A stretch of 64,000 nt of DNA, taken from an uncultured Paracoccaceae bacterium (lineage in GTDB: Bacteria; Pseudomonadota; Alphaproteobacteria; Rhodobacterales; Rhodobacteraceae). How positions within the stretch are numbered: the first letter of the stretch is position 1; every line of letters begins with the position of its first letter. This document shows, one piece after another, positions 55,400-63,596 of the stretch. The stretch covers positions 393,125 to 457,124 of the forward strand of contig CANLDA010000002.1 of NCBI GenBank assembly GCA_947489325.1, in the 5' to 3' direction. The position numbers and the translations under genes were made by a program. The notes below the pieces were generated by a model. That model ran no database searches. It saw only the letters and a list, made by a program, of their open reading frames with translations, and was not told where the DNA came from.

Positions 55400-55624
55400 T
55401 CAGATTGGTTCAGATGTGTTTGCAACGCGGCGTTGATCAATCCATGCCATTACGTCCGAATACGCATACCGCACAGAGCGTTGGGACACGCGAATGAACT
55501 TTGGGCCGCCGCCGCGATGTCGCCAGTTTTGTAACGCGCGGGTTGAATAACACAGAATTTGCGCGGCTTCTTTTTCGTCAATCAAGCGAGCATCTGTTTC
55601 AGGGTGTTGCTGTTTGAGGTTCAT
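55400..55624 (-). CDS. AlpA/excisionase-type helix-turn-helix protein
   Basis: 74 residues: LIDEKEAAQILCYSTRALQNW is a MerR/AlpA-like helix-turn-helix and SVRYAYSDVMAWIDQRR its wing. Directionality factor for the element's integrase is the likely job. Confidence 0.87.
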   Translation of the reverse strand: MNLKQQHPETDARLIDEKEAAQILCYSTRALQNWRHRGGGPKFIRVSQRSVRYAYSDVMAWIDQRRVANTSEPI

Positions 55625-55686
55625 AACTGTTTCTCCGAGTTGTTTTGACTATGGGAGAAACATGCAGCGTCGTTCTTGCATTGTGT

Positions 55687-55726
55687 AATGGGGTAATTAT
55701 CCCAAATTTTGGACAATTACCCCATT
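55687..55726. promoter_or_regulatory. Large inverted repeat before the excisionase-like gene
   Basis: AATGGGGTAATT and AATTACCCCATT are perfect 12-bp arms around 16 bases. It lies 63 bases upstream of the excisionase-like start and adjoins the end of the next gene; an operator for lysogenic-type control is plausible. Confidence 0.6.
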
Positions 55727-55728
55727 GC

Positions 55729-56382
55729 TTATTTTCTTAGTTCAAAAGCAACTCTTGCCGCTTCACCAATTGCGGAATTACTTGGAAAATCTGATTCATT
55801 CTTTGCCCATATACTGCGAGTTGAAAATTCGAGAAACTCGCCTTTGTAGGGTGTCGTGGCGTCAGATTCGTCGTAATAGTAACCATCCATTGCTGAGCGA
55901 CCAGAAACCTTCTCAAACAATGTGCCCAAAGAGCGAAGTGTTTCTTCCAGATTTTCGTTCTGCTTTCGCTTTCCGCGTGCAGGTTTGTTGTATACACGGG
56001 CTTCATCGCCAAATTGTTGCAGCGTTTCCAAATAGAATTTCAATCTGTCAAAAGTGAATTCTGCATAGGTTAAGCCTTCGAATTCACCCGTCAAAATGTC
56101 GTCCACATTTTCTGGTTCATTAAATGTAAAGCTGTCCTGTAATTCCAATTCAACCAAATCAGGACATTCTTGCAAAAGGTCTAAAACTGTTTGGCTGGCC
56201 TTCTCCAGTTTTGCATAAAATTTTGCGCGGTCTTTTGCTGGCATCGAAATTCGTCGTGATGGAAATTTGGAATACCCATTGATGATCTGGGTAAACTCAA
56301 CACAGAACCAATCCGGTGCAGCGTTTACGCCACCACAATCATGCCAAGCGTTATCTAATGTATACTGATAGGGAGTGCTCAT
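55729..56382 (-). CDS. Unknown protein of the tRNA-Thr element
   Basis: 217 residues, acidic centre (LVELELQDSFTFNEPENVDD), no signal or membrane segment. The start at 56382 (MSTPYQYTL) is chosen; the ATG at 56400 lies within the GTTAGGTAAC motif. It has no recognised domain. Its position between integrase and excisionase suggests a regulator or accessory gene. Confidence 0.65.
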   Translation of the reverse strand: MSTPYQYTLDNAWHDCGGVNAAPDWFCVEFTQIINGYSKFPSRRISMPAKDRAKFYAKLEKASQTVLDLLQECPDLVELELQDSFTFNEPENVDDILTGEFEGLTYAEFTFDRLKFYLETLQQFGDEARVYNKPARGKRKQNENLEETLRSLGTLFEKVSGRSAMDGYYYDESDATTPYKGEFLEFSTRSIWAKNESDFPSNSAIGEAARVAFELRK

Positions 56383-56388
56383 CTGTTT

Positions 56389-56398
56389 GTTACCTAAC
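56389..56398. promoter_or_regulatory. GTTACCTAAC motif, second copy
   Basis: Exact match to 52999-53008. A related GGTAACATAACG follows at 56424-56435, making an inverted pair around the unknown gene's promoter region. Confidence 0.4.
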
Positions 56399-56475
56399 AT
56401 AGGGCGCGTTCGTTCCTACGTAAGGTAACATAACGCAAAGTTTTCTTTCGGAGTATCCGAGTCGCAAGTGATGCC

Positions 56476-57663
56476 TTAGACAACACGCAACCGGGTGCCT
56501 TGTGAAGGCCGTGCTTGAATTGTGCTTGCCAACCTGCTTGCGACCGATCCTGCCGCGCGTTGCACTGCATCATCTGCCAAATGGGCATAACGTAACGTGG
56601 TAGTCAGGTTCTTGTGTCCCATAATTTCTTTCAGCATGAACGGATCAATGCCATTGGTTATGGCAACTGAGGCATAGGTGTGCCTGAGGTCATGTAGTCG
56701 AACGTCTTCCAAGCCAGCGCGTTTGCGAATGCGCCGCCATGGTTTTTCTAGGTCGGTTAAGTAACCCGTTTCTGTGTTCCCGAGAATAACATATGGATTT
56801 CCATTAAGGCGCGGCAATCCCATGATGATGTCATAGGCTTCGCGGGGCAGGGGGATACGTCGCCGCCCGGTTTTGCTATCGGGCAAGTCGAGATGATTAT
56901 AGTGGACGTAATCCCATTTTAGCGTCGTGATTTCGCTCATGCGGCATCCTGTGAGCATTAAGAGCATGATTGCTGAAACGATATGTATGGTTTCAGTATC
57001 TTCTTGTAGGCATCGCATCAGAACTTGACCAAGCCGGGTTTGTTCTTCGTCGCGCAGATATCGCTTTTTCTCTTCTTCCCGATTTTTCTTAACTCGTCGT
57101 GCTGGATTGGTTCCTTCTGTCCGCAGCCCCCAGTCTTCGGCTGTATTAAATACTTTTGAAAGCAGACCTAGCACCCGGTTTGCTTGATAAGGTGTTTTTT
57201 CACTGATTTTCAAATGCAATGCCGCCACATCCGCGCGAGTGACATCATTGATCAACATTGGACCAAAAGCGGGTTTTACAAATCGCCGGATATTACTGGC
57301 GTAATCGCGATACGTTGAAGGCTTACAGTGACGCTCTGCATAATCACTGAGAAAGCGGTCACAGAGTGCGGAAATGGTTGGGGCATGTAGTTGGCTTTGC
57401 CGTTTGCCTGAGGGGTCTTCTCCGCGCGCCACATCACCCAACAGTCGCTTTGCTTCAAGGCGAGCCTCATCAGCAGTAAGCACGCCGTGTGCACCAATCG
57501 TGTAACGGCGGGTACGTTTTCCAGCCCGGTATTGAATGAGATAGGTCTTTTTCCCGGAAGGATAAATTCGCACTCCAAAGCCTGACAAATCTGCATCCCA
57601 GATTAGATAGTCTTTGTTTTGAATTTCGAACGCTTCAACGATGCGCTTTGTCAGTTTTGTCAT
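56476..57663 (-). CDS. Tyrosine integrase of the tRNA-Thr element
   Basis: 395 residues with an N-terminal arm-binding domain of DUF4102-like type (GFGVRIYPSGKKTYLIQYRA). The catalytic domain has Arg in LTGCRMSEITTLKW, His-x-x-Arg in HDLRHTYASVAI, and Tyr in TTLRYAHLAD. It is encoded next to attR and reads away from it, the usual arrangement for tRNA-targeting integrases. Confidence 0.95.
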   Translation of the reverse strand: MTKLTKRIVEAFEIQNKDYLIWDADLSGFGVRIYPSGKKTYLIQYRAGKRTRRYTIGAHGVLTADEARLEAKRLLGDVARGEDPSGKRQSQLHAPTISALCDRFLSDYAERHCKPSTYRDYASNIRRFVKPAFGPMLINDVTRADVAALHLKISEKTPYQANRVLGLLSKVFNTAEDWGLRTEGTNPARRVKKNREEEKKRYLRDEEQTRLGQVLMRCLQEDTETIHIVSAIMLLMLTGCRMSEITTLKWDYVHYNHLDLPDSKTGRRRIPLPREAYDIIMGLPRLNGNPYVILGNTETGYLTDLEKPWRRIRKRAGLEDVRLHDLRHTYASVAITNGIDPFMLKEIMGHKNLTTTLRYAHLADDAVQRAAGSVASRLASTIQARPSQGTRLRVV

Positions 57664-57695
57664 TCAACTTTCCTCTCCTGTTTCCGTGGTCATTT

Positions 57696-57714
57696 ACGGA
57701 AGCTCTACGGAAGC
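57696..57714 (+). promoter_or_regulatory. Candidate integrase arm sites, right end
   Basis: ACGGAAGC twice, 11 bases apart, between the integrase start and attR. Mirrors 50306-50324. Confidence 0.5.
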
Positions 57715-57845
57715 AACATGCAGCAAATTATGGCGTCATTGGTGCACCTTGTGAGAAATGAAAGTCAACGGAAGTTATTGAAAGTAATGTATTTTTGTCT
57801 GTTTGGCGTTGATAGGCGTAACCCTGAGAAATGGCCCAATTGCGG

Positions 57846-57890
57846 TTTGTAATCAGTAGGTCCGCGGTTCGAGTCCGTGTGGGGGCACCA
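57846..57890 (+). repeat. attR: duplicated 3' part of tRNA-Thr
   Basis: 45 bases identical to the tRNA from anticodon loop to CCA. The upstream part of a tRNA is missing, so this copy is not a tRNA gene. It could also serve as the left end of the next element. Confidence 0.93.
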
Positions 57891-57958
57891 TTTCACATTG
57901 AAATTTCTGTAAAAACAGGATATTAGCCGAAAAACCACCCCACATTCACCCCACAGGG

Positions 57959-59425
57959 ATGGTATTGGTTATGAGGCTTGTAGTGGACTTGAAGTATTTG
58001 AAGCCCGGTAAGAAACGTGGTGAGTCGCGTGAACCTTGGAGGTATCGCCGCCGCGTTCCTGAGGACCTGAAGGCAACTCTTGGCAAACTCTGGATTGACC
58101 AGTCGTTAGGAACCAAAGACCCCGCTCTTGCCAATCAGAAATACTTTGAAGTCCACGAGAAGACCGAAAAGCGTTTTGAAGAGTTGCGTTCCAAAGGGGC
58201 TGAGCAACTGGCCTATGATGCCGCAACCAAGGTTTTGAAATCTCATGGGGTCATGACGGATGCACAAAAAGAAGCAGGCCCCGTTTCTCCCGATACTGTG
58301 CCTCAGGTCCACTTTGCCAAATATGTGGATGCAATGCTTGAAGAGGCCGACAAACTAACGCCGGACCAGCTTCGCGAACCCATCCATAAATCCAATCATT
58401 CGTTTGCTTTGATGGCGAAAGCGCAGGTTTCAGGTGTTGCCCCTCCGGCCATTCGGTTGGATGAAGCAATACAGGTCTATCTGACAGAACGGGCCGGGAC
58501 CAATTATGGTGATCTGAAGAAACAGGTTGAGGTGGCTGCAAAGGCCCTGAGGGGGATTGTGGAAGACCAGAACCCCGAACTTGCCCAAGTCACCTCTGAG
58601 CATGTCTACAAGATGCGTGATCAGCTTGTTTCTGAAGGCAAGGCAAAGGACACCATCAAGAAACGTCTGGGGTCCCTAAGGGCGGTGTTCAATGTTGTCC
58701 GCAAGCGTCGCAACCTTATGTCACTGATCAATCCCTTTGAGGACATTGAGTTACCCAAGGACCTGCCACAGGGCAAGCGCAGTTCGTTGTCAGTGGATGA
58801 CATCAGGAAATGCCTGCCCGAGATTGCCAAGTGCAATCCTGAAGCTGAAACCATTTGGCACCTCTTGGTTTTAACTGGCGCAAGACCCTCTGAGATATGC
58901 CGTTTGCGGTGGTGTGATGTAGAATTGAACACATCCATTCCCCATATCTGCATTAATGCCGACGATGGCAGGCCCATAAAGACCGAGGGGTCAGAACGAC
59001 GGGTTCCGCTTGCGCCTTTCTTGGTTGATCTTCTCACATCTCAACGACCCGCAGCCCAAGACCTCTCAGGGGACATGTTCCCCCGCTATAGCCACCGTTC
59101 GGGCACATTGGGCTTATCTGCTGTGCTGATTAAGATGATGAAGAGTGCAGAGGTCTGGCAAAGCAGGAAGAAAGTTCCCTATTCGCTTCGCCATTCAAAC
59201 AAAGACTGGATGCGTCGGGTTGCCCGTAAGGAGTTGACCAACCGCATTCATGGACATGGGCGTAAAGATGTGGCCGATGACTACGGCGATGAATGGTTCT
59301 TGGAGGAACTTGCAGGCATCATGACAGATGGATTTGAGAAGGCTGGGGTGAAGGAATATCCGTGGGAGGTCGAACCCTTCACTCGTAACAAGGAGCGGTT
59401 GATCACGTCCCATCCCCAGTCCTAA
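57959..59425 (+). CDS. Tyrosine integrase of the second element
   Basis: 488 residues. N-terminal RRRVPEDLKATLG is typical of the DUF6538-type phage integrases. Catalytic Arg is in LTGARPSEICRLRW; the HxxR box reads YSLRHSNKDW with Tyr at the His position, as is usual in this subfamily; HGHGRKDVADDYGD carries the second His and probable nucleophile Tyr. It is placed 69 bases after the tRNA repeat. Confidence 0.9.
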   Translation: MVLVMRLVVDLKYLKPGKKRGESREPWRYRRRVPEDLKATLGKLWIDQSLGTKDPALANQKYFEVHEKTEKRFEELRSKGAEQLAYDAATKVLKSHGVMTDAQKEAGPVSPDTVPQVHFAKYVDAMLEEADKLTPDQLREPIHKSNHSFALMAKAQVSGVAPPAIRLDEAIQVYLTERAGTNYGDLKKQVEVAAKALRGIVEDQNPELAQVTSEHVYKMRDQLVSEGKAKDTIKKRLGSLRAVFNVVRKRRNLMSLINPFEDIELPKDLPQGKRSSLSVDDIRKCLPEIAKCNPEAETIWHLLVLTGARPSEICRLRWCDVELNTSIPHICINADDGRPIKTEGSERRVPLAPFLVDLLTSQRPAAQDLSGDMFPRYSHRSGTLGLSAVLIKMMKSAEVWQSRKKVPYSLRHSNKDWMRRVARKELTNRIHGHGRKDVADDYGDEWFLEELAGIMTDGFEKAGVKEYPWEVEPFTRNKERLITSHPQS

Positions 59426-59572
59426 AACTGTTGAGTCTCTAATTTTCTAGACCGTATGATGAGCTTGTAGAGGCCAGACTCTGGGACCATTGTGTAACTT
59501 AGGAATCGACTACACGCAAAAAGCTTGGAGTGTTGTCGTCTGGCAGTTCCAAGTAACGAACGAGAAGAGCTT

Positions 59573-59956
59573 ATGTGCACGTATACTGACTTTCCACCAA
59601 TCTATAGCTGGTCAACCCAAAGATTTGTCCATAAGCAAAGTCTTATATACGATGTGGAGCGGGCTGTTGAAATGGTTCATGAAAATCCACAGCATTACCA
59701 GTTCGGTATGGTGCATTCATCAAGCCTTCGCAATCTTCTTGAGGGGCGTGACAATTACAATGAGGATCGTATCCTTACTATGATCTGGGAAGATGCAATT
59801 CGACCAATCCTTGTCGTTACTGATCCAACCGACGGTGCTCGTATGATCGACGGATACCACCGGGCTTCACGATGTTTTCGTGAAGGCCTAAATGAGGTTG
59901 CTGCGTGGATATTCTCAATAGAGCAAACTAATTGCATTGTTCAGCCCTTTGATTAA
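59573..59956 (+). CDS. ParB/Srx-like domain protein
   Basis: 127 residues. The segment DGARMIDGYHRASRCFREG resembles the ParB N-terminal nuclease/CTPase-fold motif (IDGHHR), but the arginine-rich ParB box is incomplete. No DNA-binding domain is visible. Start at ATG with GAAGAG upstream. Confidence 0.6.
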   Translation: MCTYTDFPPIYSWSTQRFVHKQSLIYDVERAVEMVHENPQHYQFGMVHSSSLRNLLEGRDNYNEDRILTMIWEDAIRPILVVTDPTDGARMIDGYHRASRCFREGLNEVAAWIFSIEQTNCIVQPFD

Positions 59957-60186
59957 TATTCCGCTGAACCCACAAGGCGGTCATCATGCCCGCATCTAGA
60001 TTGTGCTAACCGCGCTTGGTGCAAATCTCCAGATTATCGACCTTAGACCAAAAAGCCTCTTTCTAGTGTTTCATAGGGTGTCCTTAAGTTTCCACTATTG
60101 ATGGTGGATACTTGAATCACCATGCTACCCTCTGTCAAAGCGGGCAACAAATACTCAACCAAATAGGACCTTTGATCGGGATAAAG

Positions 60187-60747
60187 ATGAGCAATGAATT
60201 GAAACGCGTCCTGCTACTATCTCTACAAGCGGCACAAGTTGCCGACAATTTTGAGCCTTGGAAACTAACAGTTGCATCCCCTGTTGGTGGGGCTTGTGCC
60301 TTGGGGTTTGATCGTAACTCGGAATCTCTTCTTGTGGTTTCCTCGAATGGTCAAAGCGTTTTTGATTGTACATCTGGCAAGCGTGTCTATCGCAATCGTG
60401 ATGATGACGGATATGATCCCCTGACATTGGAGGGCCGCCGATTAGATGACCCAGATGCTTCACCATTTCAGATGTCGGGTTCGCTTGGTGGCGGTTTACT
60501 TACCACCACACCTGATGGCTGGCACATTGACACCCTGCAACTTGACTGGCCAAGGACGTATTGCATTCTACAACCGCCTCAAGCGTCAATCTATTTCCTA
60601 CACGAGAAATGGCGAGAGTATAGAAAAGATGCTTCATACCACGTCGTTAAGTCTAAGCTTGGATCACCTATCGCTTTTGGTTTCTCATGGACAGGCAAAA
60701 CACTTGTTTGGTGTGATCGAGTGGATTTGTTCGCTTGGACAAGGTAA
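60187..60747 (+). CDS. Unknown protein of the second element
   Basis: 186 residues (LLLSLQAAQVADNFEPWKLT; GFDRNSESLLVVSSNGQSVF), suggestive of short beta-propeller-like strands. Start at MSNELKRV preferred over an ATG 25 codons earlier. Not recognised. Confidence 0.6.
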   Translation: MSNELKRVLLLSLQAAQVADNFEPWKLTVASPVGGACALGFDRNSESLLVVSSNGQSVFDCTSGKRVYRNRDDDGYDPLTLEGRRLDDPDASPFQMSGSLGGGLLTTTPDGWHIDTLQLDWPRTYCILQPPQASIYFLHEKWREYRKDASYHVVKSKLGSPIAFGFSWTGKTLVWCDRVDLFAWTR

Positions 60748-60992
60748 ACGGCTGGCACCCCAGATATATCGGCACGATTGAGGCAGGCCCAATGGCCACT
60801 TACTTTAAAACGATATTATGGCCCAAAAATCTGAGACCCCATATTGTAGTTAGCTGTCTCTAAAATCCCCCCCGGTACCCCCCGGGTGACACAAAAGGTT
60901 CAATGGGGATATTCCTGCATGCAACCCCGGGGTGTTTTGATTGTGGTGCAGTAATGGGCACCTATTATTTCCTGAAGGGGTGGGGGTGTTTA

Positions 60993-61628
60993 TCATCCTC
61001 CCCAACGGTTCAGGGCTTCCTCACAGGCCACAGGGTCACGCTTGATACGCAGCACTGTTTGACGGGTCAAGCCAGATACACGGGCAATCTCAGAGGTACC
61101 ACTGCCTTGCGCCAGCATGTCTTGCACTTGAGAGAATGCCTTTCGGGTGTAGCTGGGTTTACGGCCAAGGTACTTGTCACCACGCTCTTGTGCATTGGCA
61201 ATTCCGGCCTTCTGAGCCTCTTTGGTGGCCTCCGCTTGAGCCTGTGCCGTTGCGGCCATAAAGGCAATCAGGGCGTCTCTCACGGCTTCCTGCATAGGGT
61301 CCTGAGTAGCCCCATCAAAGGTTAGACCATTGATCACTGTTTTGACCACAATACCCTGACGCATGAATGTGCGAATGGTGTCTGTCACGTCCTGATAGTT
61401 GCGGCCAAGGCGATCCACCCAACGCACAACCAGAGTGTCCCCATGGCGCAGCATATCGAACAATCTCTTGCCCTCTGGGCGTTCCTTTAGGGTGGTGGTG
61501 ACACCGGAAACACCGTGATCTGCGACGACCTCATCAATGATGAACCCGGCGTGTTCCGCTTGGGTCTTTTGGTGGTCTAGGGTTTGGTCAGTGGTGGAAA
61601 CACGAGCATATAGAATGGTTTTGGTCAT
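60993..61628 (-). CDS. Serine recombinase (resolvase/invertase type)
   Basis: 211 residues. The catalytic Ser is in LYARVSTTDQ, with RLGRNYQDVTDTI and the helical DALIAFMAATAQAQAEATKEA region, then a C-terminal helix-turn-helix (TSEIARVSGLTRQTVLRIKR). It has a putative res site just upstream. Confidence 0.93.
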   Translation of the reverse strand: MTKTILYARVSTTDQTLDHQKTQAEHAGFIIDEVVADHGVSGVTTTLKERPEGKRLFDMLRHGDTLVVRWVDRLGRNYQDVTDTIRTFMRQGIVVKTVINGLTFDGATQDPMQEAVRDALIAFMAATAQAQAEATKEAQKAGIANAQERGDKYLGRKPSYTRKAFSQVQDMLAQGSGTSEIARVSGLTRQTVLRIKRDPVACEEALNRWGG

Positions 61629-61638
61629 GATAGCTTTT

Positions 61639-61739
61639 GTCCATTAGGGTTGTGTACGTTTATTGAAGTGTCCGAAAGATAATGTCAACCCTTACGTACA
61701 TACCTAATGGACAGTTTGAGAGTGTACGTACACGTATAC
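61639..61739. promoter_or_regulatory. Candidate res site of the serine recombinase
   Basis: TGTCCATTAGG (61639-61649) and CCTAATGGACA (61703-61713) form perfect 11-bp inverted arms, extended by TGTACGT/ACGTACA. TGTACGTACACGTATAC follows at 61723-61739. Lies immediately before the recombinase start. Confidence 0.65.
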
Positions 61740-61990
61740 CCTATTGGTCGGTGTGTGGGTGAACTCGAAAAGGCTTGAGCTATGTCAAGGTTGCCCTGAG
61801 TGAGAACGACTAGCGACCCGGGTTGCAAAATATCCAAGGCGTCCATGCCTTCTATCTGTTTTGTTGCTTTGTAAAATGCACCCACACGCCCCCCTCAAAG
61901 ACCCCACCGTTTCTATTTGAGTTGCACCTACAGATGTAATTGCCGCGAGGTCTGTAGCCGATGCCACCCCACACGCCCCCCGAAGCGCCC

Positions 61991-62443
61991 ATGGCGGTCT
62001 GCCCGAACTGTTCTGTTGAGTTCCACAAGAAAAGGAAGAACATGACGTACTGTTCCCGTGCCTGTCAGAAAAACAGCAAGAGAGGCCCTCGCAACATCAT
62101 GAAGAACGCTGAAGAGAAACGGACGAGCCAAGTGCATTATGATAGGGCCTTGGTCTTGGCTGAGTTCATCTATCGCAAACCTTTGGGTGAACGGCTGGGT
62201 GCCATGAAGGCAATCATCGACCACGCGCGATCAGGTCAAGATGGGTCACTGCGTCGAATATTGACAGACCCCAAACTCCTGAACGCTGAACCGCAGAATA
62301 TCCGCTTGTTCTATAGACGAAACCCAAACGGGTACCACACCATTGCACAGGCCGCACATGCCTATTGTCGCCGCTGTTGGGGAGCAGGTGTGCGTCAGGT
62401 TGTATATTGTCGGGTAGATGAGCCGGGAGAGGCCGTGCCATAA
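61991..62443 (+). CDS. Unknown protein with N-terminal zinc ribbon
   Basis: 150 residues. CPNCSVEFHKKRKNMTYCS then RAC forms a four-Cys zinc ribbon at the start; the C-terminal part has two more Cys clusters. A start ten codons earlier (61961) is possible. Family not recognised; DNA-binding regulator possible. Confidence 0.6.
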   Translation: MAVCPNCSVEFHKKRKNMTYCSRACQKNSKRGPRNIMKNAEEKRTSQVHYDRALVLAEFIYRKPLGERLGAMKAIIDHARSGQDGSLRRILTDPKLLNAEPQNIRLFYRRNPNGYHTIAQAAHAYCRRCWGAGVRQVVYCRVDEPGEAVP

Positions 62444-63039
62444 AGCGATGCAGTCACGATAATCCGCCTCCGTACCGTAGGGGAGACCCCAATGGTTACT
62501 TTCAAGGTCCTTTTTGAGTGGGTTTAATGTGCACTCATACCTCCAACACCACACAATAAAGAGAATGAGGTGTTTGGGTCACGGAGAGCGAGACCAATCC
62601 ACATATGGATAGAATTTCACCACCCCTTCCAAAAGTCTGATTGCACGAGAAGATCAGCACACCACACCATTACGACCACCTTTTTGCCAAAGTGACACCC
62701 ATCAATATGGATTTTTCTGGCAGATGCCAAAATTATTTTCGTTTGAGGATGGTCGTATCAGTGTGGATGCGCGGAGGTCGAAACCCTTTCAAGAAATCCA
62801 ATAATCTAAGGGAAGAGTGAGGAAATGTGTCTGGAAAGAAGTCTAATATCGAAGTTTGATAAACAGCATTTCGCCTGAATTTCACGCACAAGAATATCCA
62901 CTCACAACACCCCCACTGGACCGAACATTGAAAATAGATTAAGTACTTGAAGGGTAAGGTAAATTCGTCCCACTGTTGGTTTTTTCCACGTGTGGTTTGA
63001 ATTTACTGGACCCCTTTCTAAAGCTTGAAAGGGAACACA
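62444..63039. other. Gene-poor stretch
   Basis: About 600 bases with only very short frames and no clear promoter, repeat or RNA gene seen. Confidence 0.5.
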
Positions 63040-63204
63040 ATGTTCAAAAACCTCATTATCTCACTTCAATATTCGCCTCGTATTGCGAATGAACTTTTCG
63101 CCTTCATGGTCACTTTTCCCACGGGGCGGATGTTTCGTTTGGGGAGTTTTGTGCTGTTCGTTGAACGGCCCAAACCTGTTCGCGTTTCTGGGTCTGGCAG
63201 TTGA
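63040..63204 (+). CDS. Possible small basic protein (54 aa)
   Basis: ATG with GAAAGGGA upstream; starts MFKNLIISLQYSPRIANELF and has Arg/Lys-rich centre. Family not recognised. Support is a good ribosome site and a protein-like composition. Confidence 0.4.
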   Translation: MFKNLIISLQYSPRIANELFAFMVTFPTGRMFRLGSFVLFVERPKPVRVSGSGS

Positions 63205-63275
63205 TCTGACTTATCAGCGTTCGCGCTGACCCACACCACACAATTCAAAAATTCATGATTGCACTTGGAGATAAG

Positions 63276-63596
63276 ATGCAAACCAAAACACCTACGCCCA
63301 AACATATCGAGTATCTTCGGACAAACCCCGACACTGCCCATTTCTTTGATGAGGTCTATGGAGAAGGTGCTGCCTCGCAGTTCCTCCCCCAAACTACCCC
63401 TGAAGACCTATCAGGTGTCTCAAAAGAAGAACTCCTTTCATCCCTCCCATCCTCCAACCCGGATGACGTTCTGGCCAACTCAGGGTCTGCACAGTTCACC
63501 AATGCAATCGCCCGTGGGGTTGGTGAAGCTGCAAACGAGACGGTCAAAACACTGAAGAGTGTGGACACCTCAATCTCCGAACTGAATAGCCCCTAG
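63276..63596 (+). pseudogene. Unknown gene cut at its 3' end by the IS3 element
   Basis: 106 codons from ATG with GGAG upstream (KTPTPKHIEYLRTNPDTAHF). The last few codons and the stop TAG lie inside the IS terminus that begins at about 63583, so the original C-terminus is lost. Confidence 0.55.

Larger units (their letters stand above)
50196..57890. mobile_element. Integrative element in tRNA-Thr (7.7 kb)
   Basis: Bounded by perfect 45-bp repeats of the tRNA 3' end. All recognised genes are on the minus strand: integrase next to attR, an unknown gene, excisionase-like, a small protein, Rep, thermonuclease and a large membrane protein. There are no capsid, relaxase or conjugation genes, so it may be a satellite or mobilisable unit replicating by a Rep protein. 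Confidence 0.88.

Noticed and set aside
57836..57890. Second tRNA-Thr gene
   Set aside because: Only the 3' 45 bases are present; the acceptor 5' strand and D-arm are missing.
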